Shown here: one piece after another, positions 32,711-45,335 of the stretch
Position numbering within the stretch: the first letter of the stretch is position 1
Layout of the letters: each line of letters begins with the position of its first letter
Origin: Ryuthela nishihirai
Taxonomy: Eukaryota > Arthropoda > Arachnida > Araneae > Heptathelidae
Length of the DNA stretch: 64,000 nucleotides
Reading direction: 5' to 3'
Assembly: GCA_038380435.1 (NCBI GenBank)
Contig: JAWZYU010000058.1
Span: forward strand, 1,612,001-1,676,000
Program-made: the position numbers and the translations under genes
Notes under the pieces: model-generated
What the model was told of the DNA's origin: nothing
The model's input: only the letters and a program-made list of their open reading frames with translations
Database searches by the model: none

Positions 32711-33748
32711 GAACCATGTTCTGACACACACAGGGGAAAAACAACACATATGTGAAATATGTAATAAGAAATTTGCACTGAAATCTACACTTAGGAAACA
32801 TGTTGTGATACACACAGGGGAAAAACCACATGTATGTGAAATATGTAATAAGAAATTTGGACGGATGTCTCATCTTAGGAGGCATGTTCTGACACACAGG
32901 GGGAAAACTGCATGTATGTGAAATATGTAATAAAAAATTTGGACGGATGTCTCATCTTAGGAGGCATGTTCTGACACACGGGGAAAACTGCATGTATGTG
33001 AAATATGTAATAAAAAATTTGGACGGATATCTCATCTTAGGAGGCATGTTCTGACACACGCAGGGAAAAAACCACACATATGTGAAATATGTAATAAGAA
33101 ATTTGCACTGAAATCTACACTTAGGAAACATGTTCTGATACACACAGGGGAAAAACCACATGTATGTGAAATATGTAATAAGAAATTTGGACGGATGTCT
33201 CATCTTAGGAGGCATGTTCTGACACACAGGGGGAAAACTGCATGTATGTGAAATATGTAATAAAAAATTTGGACGGATATCTCATCTTAGGAGGCATGTT
33301 CTGACACACGCAGGGAAAAAACCACATGTATGTGAAATATGTAATAAGAAATTTGCACTGAAATCTACACTTAGGAAACATGTTCTGATACACACAATGG
33401 AAAAACCACATGTATGTGAAATATGTAATAAGAAATTTGGATGGGTGTCTCATCTTAGGAGGCATGTTCTGACACACAGAGGGAAAAAAACCACACGTAT
33501 GTGAGGTATTTATTAAGAAATTTGCACAGATGTGTACTCTTAGGGAGCATTTCTGACAGACACAGGGGAAAAACCACATTAATGTGAAATATGTAATAAG
33601 AAATTTGCACTGAAATCTACCCTTGGGAAGAATTTTCTGATACACACAGGAGAATAACCACATCTATGTGAAATATGTAATAAGAAATTTGCACTGAAAT
33701 CTAATCTTAAGGTTCATTGTCTGACCCACACAGGGGAAAAATCGCATA
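32711..33748 (+). pseudogene. Frameshifted continuation of the zinc-finger array
   Basis: About twelve more 84-bp units follow. A three-finger block beginning TTTGCACTGAAATCTACACT recurs at about 32773, 33101 and 33351. Most frame breaks fall in the linker-coding CACACACAGGGGAAAA tract, which varies in CA and G/A number between units. No long frame remains. Confidence 0.8.
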
Positions 33749-33750
33749 TA

Positions 33751-35667
33751 CCGTATTTGCCGGCATATAGGACGCACTTTTTCCCCATCAAAATACGCCT
33801 AAAATATGGGGTTCGTCTTATGCGCCAGTAATCAAAAATATGAATTAAAATTTCTGTCTAAAACTTTTGGTTTATATCAATATATATATAACTATTCTTT
33901 TGCATTTTGTCCTTTTGTAAAAGAGTGGTTTCAAATAAATCGTTTCCATATTTTTTTTTCTGTTCTGTAAAAATAATAAGTTGCATGATACATTTTGTGC
34001 TTCACTACTGACAGAGGAAGCATTCCAGTAAAATAGAGTTCAGATCCACTGATATCTCAAGGTTACGATTCATCCAATGTGCGCATGCGTGATCACATTT
34101 CACTGGCATATTGTTTCGAAAAGCGCAAGCAAGGCGCATCGTTACTGATTACAGCGTCTCTAGGCATCAAAAACATAAACTTTTAGTACCAAAGAAGCTT
34201 TGTCATGTTTTTGCTGCGAAACATGGCTCAAAAACAACACAGATTCTGCTATGATATTGCATTCAAGTTATGAGTGATTGAGTATGCCAAAGAACACGGA
34301 AAGAGGGCAGCAGAGAGGAATTTCGGATCACCACCAACAGAAAAGATGATAAGAACTTGGAGAAGACAGGAAGAAGACCTAAAAAAACTATGCGTAGTAA
34401 ACATAATCTGTGACATGGAATTGCAAAATGGCCGGAACTAGAAGAATTAAAAACTTGGATATTAGACCACCGAAGCTCGTGATTTTCAGTGTCCACAAAA
34501 ATGACTATTCAACAAACAAGAGTGATAGCTACTAACAGAGGCATCACTGATTTTACAGGATCAACGTCATGGTGTTCTAGATTCATGAAGAGAAATTACT
34601 TACGTATGCAGACTAAAACAAAAATAGCACAAAAGATGCCAACAGAATATGAAGACAAAATTATCGAGTTTCATAAATTTGTCATTAAGGCAAGAAAAAG
34701 AGGAAATTTTGAACTTTCACAAATAGGAAACATGGATGAGGTCCCACTGACATTCGATGTACCCTCAAACAAAACAGTAGATTCCAAAAGTGCAAGAGTG
34801 TTATTGTTAAAACTTGTGGACATGAGAAAATGCAGTACACAGTCTTGTCTTGTTGTGGCAATGGAACAAAATTGCCGACTCTTTTCGTTTTCAAAAGGAA
34901 AACCTTGTGCAAGGAAAAACTGCCTAAAGGTGTGTTTGTGCACATTCATCCTAAGGGATGGATGGATGAAGGGGGGGGGGATGAAGTTGTGAGTAGACAA
35001 TGTGTGGTCTAGGTATCCTGGTGTACTATTAAAGAAACCTGCCTTGCTAGTATGGGATCAGTTTCGGAGTCATAGAACAGAAGCTGTAAAAAATAAAATC
35101 AACCAACTGAAAATCAGTTAGCTGTAATTCCAGGTGGACTAACGAGCCAGCTTCAACCTTTAGATGTCTGCATTAATAAACCATTTAAAGGATTCATGAA
35201 GAAGATATGGAACAGTTGGATGCAGTCTACAGATTTTGAAGTGACACCATCAGGAAGAAGGAAGAGGCATAACATTTTGCAGATTTGTGAATGGGTCAAA
35301 ACTTCATGGAATGCTGTGAAACATGAGACAGTTGTAAAGTCATTTAAGAAATGTGGTATTAGTAACTTGATGGCACAGAGGATGATTTGTTATACGAAGA
35401 CTCAGTTTCTGAAAAAGAGGCTTCAAGTGATTCTTCATTTAGCTCTGGAGATGAATTTCTGGGTTTTGAGGATGAACATTAATAGGTACCTAACTACAAT
35501 GGTCCCTAGTTACATTTTTTGTATACATAAATAACTGTAAAATGAGTACAGTAAATCTTTATGGAAATTCATGGAACAATGTGGAAAATTTTTTTCCCCT
35601 TAAAAATGTGTCTAAAAAAGGGGGTGCATCTTATACGCCATTGCGTCCTATAAGCCCGCAAATACGG
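33751..35667 (+). mobile_element. Tigger/pogo DNA transposon inserted in the zinc-finger array
   Basis: The left end CCGTATTTGCCGGCATATAG and the reverse complement of the right end CCGTATTTGCGGGCTTATAG are terminal inverted repeats, followed by related GACGCA sequence. TA flanks both ends (33749-33750 and 35668-35669). Removing the 1917-bp element rejoins a finger coding GEKSH-I-CEIC. The interior holds a pogo-type transposase. Confidence 0.92.
34223..35482 (+). pseudogene. Tigger/pogo-like transposase pseudogene
   Basis: From MAQKQHR (34223), blocks include EYAKEHGKRAAERNFG (psq-like helix-turn-helix), KWPELEELKTWILDHRS, STSWCSRFMKRN (CENP-B-like DNA binding), then GNMDEVPLTFD (first catalytic Asp), VWDQFRSHRTEAVKNKI (second) and LQPLDVCINKPFK (third). 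It closes with an acidic SGDEFLGFEDEH-type tail. All three Asp blocks are present, but several stops and frameshifts occur, for example before VIEYAKEH and after the G-run at 34971-34980. Confidence 0.88.
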
Positions 35668-35669
35668 TA

Positions 35670-36440
35670 TGTGAAATATGTTATACATAATTTGCATGGA
35701 GAGCTACCCTGCAACACCATTTACTTACACACAGTGGATAAAAGCCACAAGTATGTGATATATGTCAAGAAATTTACACGCAATTATCAACTTCAGAATC
35801 ATTTTCTAACATGCACAGCAGAAAACCCATATGTATGTGATATACTTAAGAAATTTGCATGCAAATTTCAGCTTCAGAACAATTTTCTTATACACAAAAC
35901 GAAAACTCATATATATGTGAAATATGTAATAATGAATTTGTAAGTATGTCTAACCTTAGAATTCATTTTTTGATACACAGAGGAGAATACCACATATATA
36001 TGAAATATGTAATAAGAAATTTTCATTGAATTATAAACTTAGACACCATTATCTTACACACACACACAAAGGAAATGCCACATGTATGTGAAATATGTAA
36101 CAAGAAATTTGTAAGGAAAAGCTGCACTTGAGGACCATTATTTCACACAGAAAAAGCTGCATGTATATGAAATATGTAATTGGAAATCTGCATTAAAATC
36201 TGCAGTTAACAATAATTTTCTAACACAGTTGAAAAACTGGATGTATATAAAATATGTAATATGAAACTAGCACTGTATATGTACTTAGCAATTATTTTCT
36301 GACACTGAGGAAAACGAATAAATACATCTATCCTAGAGAATCATTGTCTCATACAGACAGGGGAAGAACCGTACGTGTGTAAAACATGTAATGAGAAAAA
36401 TTTGCAGAGGAATATACAATTAAGAGCCCTATTCTGACAT
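35670..36440 (+). pseudogene. Decayed zinc-finger units right of the Tigger insertion
   Basis: Recurrent TATGTGAAATATGTAATAAG and CACACA-linker remnants continue the array at ~84-bp spacing with many indels. 35542-35943 is partly open, but its fingers lack several Cys/His. Confidence 0.65.
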
Positions 36441-38560
36441 ATAAAAGGGAAAAAAAACACATATATATATATAAGTGTGTGAAAAATGGAAAAAGAAATT
36501 TTGAAATCAAGCATCAGAAGCGTTTTCAATTCATGTAAAGAAAACACTCTGTCAAAAATTTTAAAAAATGCAATCAAAGCTGAGCAAAAGATTCTGATAT
36601 GAAAGATTAGTGGTATATCTATGACCTCCGTATAAATTTTCAAAATGAAATTGGGGCTCACGTATCTTTTATACAAAAAGTAGATTGCTATGTGTGAAAT
36701 ATGCAGCGAAGCCAAAAACCGAAAGAGGAATATGTAATATCGTTTTGAAGCAGGCTGAAAGGAGGTTGCACATGGCAATGAAATATACATGTGTGATTCG
36801 TAGAAAGCCAATCTTAACATTCATTTTTCTCTCATGGATTTTGGCATGACACACGAATGTGAAATATGTAACATGAAATATGCGCAAAACTTATAACTAA
36901 AGTGTTATTCGGTATCTTGCATGAAACTCAAACCACGTATCTGTAGAATATCTAACTAAATATTTGCAGAAATATAATTGTTCAAAGTTATCTTTTGAGG
37001 AACATAAAGGTAAAGCTATTCCAGTTGTGAAATATGTAGCAAATTTTTTAGCGAAACAAAGTGCTTTATTGAAATTTTGTGTCATGGAAGACAAATGAAT
37101 TTCTTCGGAAATATTTACGAAAACATCGACACAGAGACTTCTTGATTCATTTTGTGACAAACATGAAAGAAAAGCTACATAGCTATGAAATACGACAGGA
37201 GAAATTTCCACTGAAAACTCAAGTAACATTTTTAGTTTGGAGTAAACGTAGAGATTAATATCTCTGAAATGTGTAGCAAAACATTTCTGGTGTAAAATTC
37301 ATTTTGTTATCCAATAGCTAACACACACAAGGTAGATTTCTGTAAGCTATTTATCATGGAATTTACCCAGAAAAATGGTTAAGAATTATTATGTGAAACC
37401 ATGTGTGTCTGAAATTTTTAAGAAAAACATTCCAGACCAAACTTAATGTACCGTTTTCAGTTGAATGTGAAAAAATGTCATGCATTTCAAAATATACACA
37501 AAAAACATCTACACATATTTCTTCTCAGTTTTTCTTCATATATTTCTTCTCAGTTCTCAGTAATAGAGCCCATATATCTACTAAGTATGTTGCAAGTGCC
37601 TGGGCTGAAGTACTATATTTCTTACCTAAAAAGTGATCTGATATACGTAAAATACACAGTATATATACAGCTGTATCTCTCTTGCTACTTTCAGTCACAT
37701 AGAAAGAGAAGCCAGATATTGGTGATATTGGTGAAATACGTGAGAAGAAATTTTCACAAAAGGCTTCTTTAAATATCCATTTTCTGACATCTCCAAACAA
37801 AAGACACAACTATGAGAAATATCAACAATTAAATTTGGCAAGAATAGGTCCTCTGAAAGAATTTTCTGGCACACAGAAATACTATTTTAATATAAAGTAT
37901 CTACGAAATTTGAAAGAAAACATACCTTCAGGAGTCATTTTTTCTGCACAGAAAGAAAAAGTTGCATTTCTGTATAATATGGAAAAACGTTTTAAGATAG
38001 TGCATGGGTTTGAATATCAATAATGGAAAGACAAACGAATCAGCCTCATATATAATCAAAGACTACAGAATGTTAATTGCCATTTTTACTGCAGGAAAAG
38101 AGACGCCATGTTTCTGTGAACTAGGTAAATGATTTCCATTAAAATTTATTCTCAGGGGGTATTTTCTGCTAAGAGATTAAAGATAGGTATCTCTGAAATA
38201 ATTGACAAGGAATTTGCATAAGTGTTCACCATAACAATCAGTACCTTATACAGAAGAAAGAGAAGCCACATGAAAGTGAAATATTTGAAAATCTACATTT
38301 GCATTCCTCAGTGAAACTTGTGCTTTTAATGACATATTGTATCAAGCACAGAAGACAATCCATTTGTTTGAAATATGTCACAAAAGATTATCAAAACAGA
38401 GCAGAGTTTATTCTTAATGTCTGATACAGATGAAACAGAAGCATCCTTTATGAGAAATGAATGACTCTCCATGAAATATGTAAATTGTAGTTGATTGCGT
38501 TATTGAAATTTACCTGTCAGTGATGAGAAAAATCGACTTTTCTGATTGAGATTTCCGATG
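36441..38560 (+). pseudogene. Highly degraded zinc-finger-like sequence
   Basis: Scattered GTGAAATATG-type words (near 36697, 36858, 37028 and 37740) suggest very old finger units. No frame or complete finger survives. This is weaker than the blocks to the left. Confidence 0.35.
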
Positions 38561-39297
38561 TCGGTTTTCAGTTTATCAATGATGCCAAAAAATTTTGTAA
38601 TATTTTAAATGCAATAATTTAAGAAAAATAAAGAAATGTTTGACTGATGATCGTCTTATTTTTATAACGAAACTGTACCATATAAATGTATTCCAAAACA
38701 TTTTTTCAGTTTATAATATTTTTGAATTTCTTGAAAAGTATTTGGACATTTGCATGAACAACTTTGGGAATAAAACTTCTACAGAAAAAGTGACAGCGGA
38801 GAATAATTCAAAGTTTAATTAATTTTAACGACAAAAAAACAATAAAAATGAAGTCTTCATTTCTGAAAATTGTTGAAGGAAATAATAATGGTAAGTATTG
38901 ACAGGAAACACTGCAAATGAATGTTGTCCATAATTTAAAAAGCACCAGTTTCATTCATCGTTAACGGTATTTGAAGACTCTTTTATATTATTTTAGAATC
39001 ATGTTATTTTAGCTAATTCTTTTCTGTGTTCACTTCTCTGGAAAACGTTTATGAATTGCATTTCTGGTATGTAGTGTTTAAGTTTTCAGAAATGTTTAAA
39101 TATCAATTTTCCACTGATCATTACATGTTGCCTCATATAAATGGAAAGCAAAATCGGAGATTTCTGATTTTTTTAAATATTTTTTTTATCTTTAACTGTA
39201 AGGAAAACTAAGTACTGAATAAAATCCATCGAAGTTTCAATTTTCATCAATATTCTTAGTATTTAATGAGTTATCTAAAAAAATAATACATCATCTA
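38561..39297. other. AT-rich spacer
   Basis: No gene or element was recognised. Confidence 0.5.
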
Positions 39298-39790
39298 ACA
39301 GCTGCTTGCCTCAGAGGTCTGACAGGAGCCTGTTAGTTTACGTAATCGTATCAGAATAATATGACCACCCCTAATTCCCATTGTAGCCGTCCCGTGGCCG
39401 AGTGGTTAGCACGCTTGTCTAGTGATCTAAGGGACCTGGCTTTGGCTAGTGATCTAAATTACCTGGGTTCGAGCCCCAGGTAAGGTATGGATGTATGTGT
39501 CGTTTTCTACTGAGGTCTTGCCATCCTCTCAGACCTACTATGGCATATAAACTGACAGGCTCCTGTCAGACCTCTGTGGCAAGCAGCTGCTTGAGGGGGT
39601 AATTTTTTTTTTAATTCCCATTCTTAGATAGGTGGTCCTATGATTCTGATAGGATTGTATATATGCCATAATAAAAGGTCTGTGAGGATGGCAGGACCTC
39701 ACCAGAAAGGCAAGACAAGCATTCATATCTTGCCTGGGGTTTCAACCCAGATTCCATAGATCAGTAGCCAAGTGCGCATTCAATAAATTA
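39298..39790. mobile_element. Cluster of tRNA-derived SINE family B copies
   Basis: A plus-strand copy (about 39385-39600) starts with a Leu/Ser-type tRNA-like head: box A-like TGGCCGAGTGGTTAGC and box B-like GGTTCGAGCCC, then GGTAAGGTATGGATGT. It ends CTGTGGCAAGCAGCTGCTTG. It is flanked by a minus-strand tail fragment (39298-39350) and an older minus-strand copy (about 39620-39790). Confidence 0.8.
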
Positions 39791-40010
39791 CAATAGCTCC
39801 AGTGTTGATCGCGATATTTTATCACAAATAAATTGAAACTTAATAAGCATATTTTAATCATTATCAAAGAGTTATTGTACCATTTGAGTAAAATAAAAGT
39901 TTTCTGCAACACATTGCTGTTCTTATATTGTAGTATATCCTTAAATTTTAAAACACGAGAATGAATAATATAAGTAATACCTGTAAGTTCTTCCGCCACC
40001 TATTATCAGG
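39730..40010 (-). repeat. Repeat paralogous to 63680-64000
   Basis: Read on the minus strand, it matches the plus strand of 63680-64000: ATTATTCATTCTCGTGTTTT, GATATACTACAATATAA and AAAATATCGCGAT, then a SINE B head truncated at the same point (TTGGCTACT). It is an unknown family or an old duplication. Confidence 0.75.
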
Positions 40011-40088
40011 CATATGAATATCGCCTTTAGAGTTCAGTGACAATGAATGCTACTTTACAGCTTTTGAATAGGAAAGGCGTCAGCTGAT

Positions 40089-40515
40089 TGGGGCGGGGGT
40101 GGCTCAGTCGGGTAGCACGCCAGGCTCATAATCTGTAGTTCCCAGGTTCAAGTCCCAGCTGGGTCAGCGTTGAGATTTATCTCTGCAAAATTCCCCGCCA
40201 TGCCCACGGTCAGTAGGGGACACCGATGGGCTTGGAAAGGCCGCCGTCCATCGGATGGGACGTTAAGCCGTGGCCCCGTATACGGGAGAGCCGTATCCTC
40301 TGCACGTTAAAGAACACGCTGGATGGCCGTGTACGGGAGAGCCATATCCTCTGCATGCTGGATGGAATTGACGGGAGGCTACCATCTGTATCCCAACAGC
40401 TGTTCCAGTGGTCCCCTCCCCCAACCTTCTCTGAGCCTTTGGGGTCCATGTGACCTGGCCATTTAGCCCATGGTGTGCAAAAAAGTACCGCTCAGAGGTA
40501 AAACAACCCAACCCA
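40089..40515 (+). mobile_element. Full-length SINE family A copy with target duplication
   Basis: It has the head TGGCTCAGTCGGGTAGC, the anticodon-like CTCATAATC and the B box GGTTCAAGTCC. It is flanked by TCAGCTGA (40080-40087 and 40516-40523). A ~50-bp stretch around CGTGTACGGGAGAGCC is duplicated inside. Confidence 0.9.
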
Positions 40516-41046
40516 TCAGCTGACTTTCCAAATGCCTCATTTTTTAAAATATAAAGCTGTAATATAATCATTTCTGTTTTTGAACGTCAAGAACCACCAA
40601 CACAAAAGATGCACTTCACCCAAATGTCTCCTGACATTTTTGCATTAAAAATTCGAATCTCTGAGCAAAACTCGAATTCCATTTTAAACCAAATTTGCTT
40701 CTTTTTTCCACTTTAACAACCCGTCTCATTCAACGGGAGATTTCCCAGTTTAGTAATAAATTGCAATCTGGATTTCATAATTTCCTACAGATGGCTTATT
40801 TTTGGAAGACACAGCTTTGAAGTTCGCATCTCTTTGAATAATATTTGCTAATATCGTAACTTTTGGACATCAGTTTATATATGCTTGAAATTTCCAAAAG
40901 TTATCAAGAAATTTTACTATAAATTTTCGGGCATGTATTTTATGCAATCAACATAATGTGTAATTTGTAATAAAATTCTTTAAGGAAGTGTTTTCACGAT
41001 TCAATTGGTTATGTAATTCATGACTATTAAAGTGATCAGTTTCAGA

Positions 41047-41265
41047 TCACATTTTGTTTGTGGGTTGAGAGCCCCAAGTGAATAGATTCCCAGGATATGT
41101 TTTATCATCTGGTGGATAATCCTGATCAAAGACCATCACAGGTACTTCAACTATCACTTCTACAGTCATCGTGAAACCTACATTGGAGGAACTTCTCCAA
41201 TAATGAAGGTGCACAAAAAAAATAGCATTAATGTTGGTCTTAGACACAGAGACTAGAGACAGCAT
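41047..41265 (-). other. Possible host exon (weak)
   Basis: This 72-codon minus-strand frame includes TVEVIVEVPVMVFDQDYPPD, with less biased composition than chance AT-rich ORFs. A pyrimidine-rich CCTCCAATGTAG could act as an acceptor inside it. I recognise no family. It could equally be a chance ORF. Confidence 0.2.
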
Positions 41266-41454
41266 CTGCTCTGATTGGCAGGACAGTCATGGAGCCATGT
41301 TAAGCGGGTTAAGAACGGAAATTATGCAGTAGCTTTACACAGAGTTTAAAGGTAATATATATGGCGCAGGAAATCAATAGATGCCTACATTAATGTACAC
41401 TCTGACCTTTTTTCAAGTAGCATTAGAAACCAATAATTATAATAAATAAAAATA

Positions 41455-41640
41455 AATACCCCCTCAAGCAGCTGCTTGCCACAGAGGTCTGACAGGAGCC
41501 TGTCAGTTTATAATGCCACAGTAGAAGATCTGAGAGAATGGCAGGACCTCAGCAGAAAACAACACGAACATCCATGCCTTACCCGGGGCTCGAACCCAGG
41601 TCCCGTAGATCAGTATCCAGGCGCTCTAACCAACAGTACT
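41455..41640 (-). mobile_element. SINE family B copy
   Basis: Minus strand: box B-like GGTTCGAGCCCCGGGTAAGG and the conserved 3' part CTGTGGCAAGCAGCTGCTTG, with an ATTTATT-type tail next to 41440-41460. Confidence 0.85.
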
Positions 41641-42435
41641 TAAATATTTGTCCGTTTTCAGAAACAGCTATTTTTCCTTATTTTTTTAATAATCGCAAAT
41701 GATTAAGCTGCTGTTAAAAACGCATCTACATGCGGAAGCAGTGTTATGAAAATTTGTACTTACATCTGTCTGAGTCATCCTTGTGGCTCTGTGGGCGTAA
41801 CCTACAGCTTTTGATCATGGTTAAACCATTGGATTAAACCGGTTTCAATTGTCTGGAACAGGAGAGGCCTCTAGCGCCAGCTGATTAGGAATGGACTGCT
41901 CATTTAAACTTTATATTAGCCTATAATGCAAAGTATTGAAAAATGGAATGAGCAATCAATTTCGAGTTCTTTTTAGTTTTTTTGTTAGAGAATTTTTTTT
42001 TCATCAGGGCTCGGGTAATGTCTAAATATTTCGTTCCCAGAAGATCCAGCTTTAGATTTGAGCTTAATGTATTCAGTGCGTGCTTACGGAGACATCCTAT
42101 GGCACAGATCCTACTTCATTCCACTGCAGCAAAACGTGTCAAATTTTTCCAACCAAGTGCTCTGAAATTTTGTGAAAGGAGTAAGTGCTCAAAAATGGTT
42201 TAAAGTTAATAATATCATTTCGTATATATGAATTACGTTACAATACACCGGAACTTTAAAATGCAAAGTCATTCTTGCCTGTTTTATGGAAAAAAATATT
42301 TCGAATTTATTTTATAATTTCGAAATTAAATGAAGAAAACAAACTTTACATCAAATTTTCGAGAAGTAAACAATTCGCTCGATAAAAAGAACCATGGGTC
42401 CATGAAAAGAACGACCACCCAAAACATTACTTCTG

Positions 42436-42700
42436 CTAATAGAACACATCTAACATTCCCAAGAAGTTCGTGATATGTTCCTGTAATGTAGCAGACCAAA
42501 AGCAGCAGAGGCAGTAGTACAGATCGCGGGCCTCAGCCGCCATTTTGTTTTTTGACGCAACGTAACAAAACGGCCTTTTGATTCCCACAACCCCCCCCCC
42601 CCCCCACTCCCAAACCCTAACAGGGGTTTCTAGAAAAAAGATTGTTTTTCTCGTTACCATAGTAAAGAAAAACCCGAGTTACGTTACCATGGTAACGGTA
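42436..42700 (-). promoter_or_regulatory. Candidate promoter and first coding exon of a host gene
   Basis: On the minus strand, CAAAATGGCGGC (42547-42536) is a YY1-type site overlapping an ATG. The frame reads MAAEARDLYYCLCCFW and stays open to a TAG near 42437. Just upstream, GTTACCATGGTAAC (42683-42696) is a perfect palindromic X-box (RFX-type), with a second imperfect copy at 42653. A run of about 18 C lies at 42588-42605. YY1 sites over the start codon are common in animal housekeeping genes. No splice donor could be fixed, and the family is unknown. Confidence 0.35.
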
Positions 42701-43144
42701 ATTGGCGTTGTAAAGAAACAACGTAACAAAAAAAAAAACAACTGCGATTTCACTAAAACATCCCACACAACCACATATTCTTAAAAAAAAACCATAAATA
42801 AAGAAACTAAAGTTGCCTTCCCATATACTACAACCTCTTTCTCCAATAATTAAAACACTACACAAATATATTTCCACAAACTAAACTGATCAATCCAGTC
42901 ACACATACGATAATTAGCCTAAATAAATCGCCGGAATTAATGAAATCGAACGTGTCTCAAAACCAAGTTCATCATCGACAATGCATCGCCGACCATCATT
43001 ATAAAATAGCCCCCAAAACTAAATATCGACATAACACATACCAAAAAGCAAAAAATCGGCAACAGTGCACCACCAACCGAATTATAAAAAAGCCCCAGAA
43101 ATAAATAATGTCCTCCCAGGCAACCGAAACCGAAAAACATGAAA

Positions 43145-43555
43145 ATCGGAATCTTTTACATTTTCAATGAATGTAAAAGACTAGGGGAAAAAATGGGATT
43201 TTCTACAATGGGGACTTAATTTAAAAATTTAATATTTTTTTCCAAAGTTTGCTTAACCCTAGTATCACAATGTGATTTACACATTTATTTGTATCACAAG
43301 ATGGGATCGTATGCGACCCCTCATATTTATATATAAAATAATTTATATATAGCATATAATATATATATATAATAGCAAAAATAATAATAAAATTTATTTG
43401 AAATACTACCAAGAAAATGTTATGGGAAAATGAAAATTGTTTGGATTTTATACTTTAGAAAATAAAGAAAAATAACATTTTTAAATTCAGTTTCCATTGT
43501 AGAAAATTCCATTTTTTTTCTGGTACATTCATTGCAAATGTTATTATGGCCGAGC
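43145..43555. mobile_element. Possible foldback/MITE element
   Basis: Sequence at about 43155-43215 (CAATGAATGTA, GATTTTCTACAATGG) is an inverted copy of 43490-43548 (CCATTGTAGAAAATTCCATT, TACATTCATTG). The interior is AT-rich and non-coding. Confidence 0.55.
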
Positions 43556-44169
43556 AAACGTTTACAATAAATTCAATGTATTATTTGCTTACAGTCATTT
43601 CTACATAAGTAGAAATAATATAATCACAATGACTACTATAATTGGATCTTAGATAAGTTGTAGTCATATAAATAAATAAAATTTTCGAATAGATGTTAGT
43701 ATACAAACCAACCTGCCCTTTAAATAATGCAGACAGAAGGGTATCTCTTTAGAGCAATGTTAGTCAGGTGCATTAGTTTCCGTTAGGTGAAATTATAACC
43801 TTGTTGATCTAGGATTATTATGATAAATATATATGCAGAATATTTATAATATTGCAGCACTTCTCATACATTCCTGTATATATTTGACAGGATACTATGA
43901 CATTTAATATGCATATTACTGTAGAGTAATATTATACAGCTATCCACTTTTTTTCATATTAAAAAAAACAATAGCATTTAACTATAAAATTTATATCCCA
44001 TAATCAGAATAATGTACGGTATAGTAGTTCTCGATTGAAATTTCGTAACTCTCATGCTAAAAAGTGGAAAATTAGATTACCTCTATTGTAAATTAATTAT
44101 TCAGTACAAAGTTACTTACCTGAAAGAATTTATAAACGAACCACAAACACTTTATGAATATTATTAAAC

Positions 44170-44880
44170 TTGATTCACCTGATATTTCTTCGAGCAGCAG
44201 AATGGTGGTTTAGAGAAGGACATACGGAATACAATCCGTGGGTATTTTTTAATCGCATAGACCTTGCCAATGGTTGCTTATTACACTGTAATGTGTTCCC
44301 GGTACGCAAAACTCCGAAAATCTCAAAAAAGAAAAATTCAAATTATATCAATTCTTCGCCATATCCATACGCTAACGCGGCAAACGTAGCAGCAACATAG
44401 CCGCTTGATATAAACTCGTAAACTGACATTATAATTTTTTTTTTCCTTGCAATAATAGGGTCATGACGTCTGACAGAGTGACGTTGAAGAAAGCACTGTT
44501 TGCTCACTCACAGGAAGTGACTTTTAGTGTTTCGTATTGCGAACACAGGTGTTTGTTTACTCTTCCGCATTTGTATTTTTCAACATCTTGTTTACGAAAA
44601 TTACTATGAATTGTGGAATAGAAATAAAACGCATTTCTTTAAACATAGTGCCTCTTTCAAGCGTTTTTCGGATTAACGGTGAGTATTATTTCTTCAGGAT
44701 ATTTAATAATTATACCTACAATTAATAATCCTCACTTTATATCAATGAGGTGCGGTAAGATAAGCTATGACGCTTATTCCTAATTTCTTCCCAACAAATC
44801 GATACGTACAACAAAATATATGTTGGAAAGGTATATAACATACTAAATTATGAATAATTACGGTTAATGTTGAAAAAGGT
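44170..44880 (+). repeat. Diverged duplication, copy 1 (pairs with 51268-51980)
   Basis: Shared blocks in the same order include ACCTGAT.TTT.TTCG, CACAGGAAGTGA against GGCAGGAAGTGA, TGTTTACTCTTC and a GGTGAGTAT splice-donor-like site at 44679. No frame is conserved. It may be a duplicated promoter plus 5' UTR exon. Confidence 0.55.
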
Positions 44881-45214
44881 AACCTTGCTTATAACATTGT
44901 GACGTTTTGAGCATTTCAATTATTCATAATTTCAGGCTGTTATTTAATTCGGTAAAAGTTTCACAGGTGATTGAAAGATTTAAGGTCCTAACGAGTGTAA
45001 AACGAAATTTGTTCCCTCCCTCGCATGAGGGGTTCTTTTACGTAAGAGCTGCAGTTTTTCGCACATATAGGACAAAATGGCCACTCCACAAGGACTCCTT
45101 GCAGTCGTCGAAGGAACCCACTGCACCACATCTGTTAACAGAGAGATGACAAGCTCAGGTCATGGCCATCTAGCGTCTTATTTAATAGGTGCAGGGTATA
45201 TTTCTCCTACACAC

Positions 45215-45335
45215 AGGTCACTGACATACCAGTGAGGCCCCTCCCCTAACCTTCTCTGAGCCTTCGGTGTCCTCGTGACCTGGCCGTTTAGCCCATTGTG
45301 TACAAAAAAATTGCCGATCACAGGTAAAACAACCA
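45215..45335 (+). mobile_element. SINE family A 3' fragment
   Basis: It contains CCTTCTCTGAGCCTTCGG, GACCTGGCCGTTTAGCCCAT and AGGTAAAACAACC, all from the family 3' half. Confidence 0.8.

Noticed and set aside
32108..33663. Long minus-strand ORFs rich in Cys/Phe (FLITYFTYMRFFPCV repeats)
   Set aside because: They are shadows of the tandem plus-strand zinc-finger units.
32150..33748. CRISPR-like array of regular repeats
   Set aside because: The 84-bp units are whole zinc-finger modules without repeat-spacer structure, and the DNA is eukaryotic.
39385..39470. Functional tRNA gene
   Set aside because: The A and B boxes belong to a dispersed SINE with a conserved non-tRNA body; no full cloverleaf with intact arms could be drawn.
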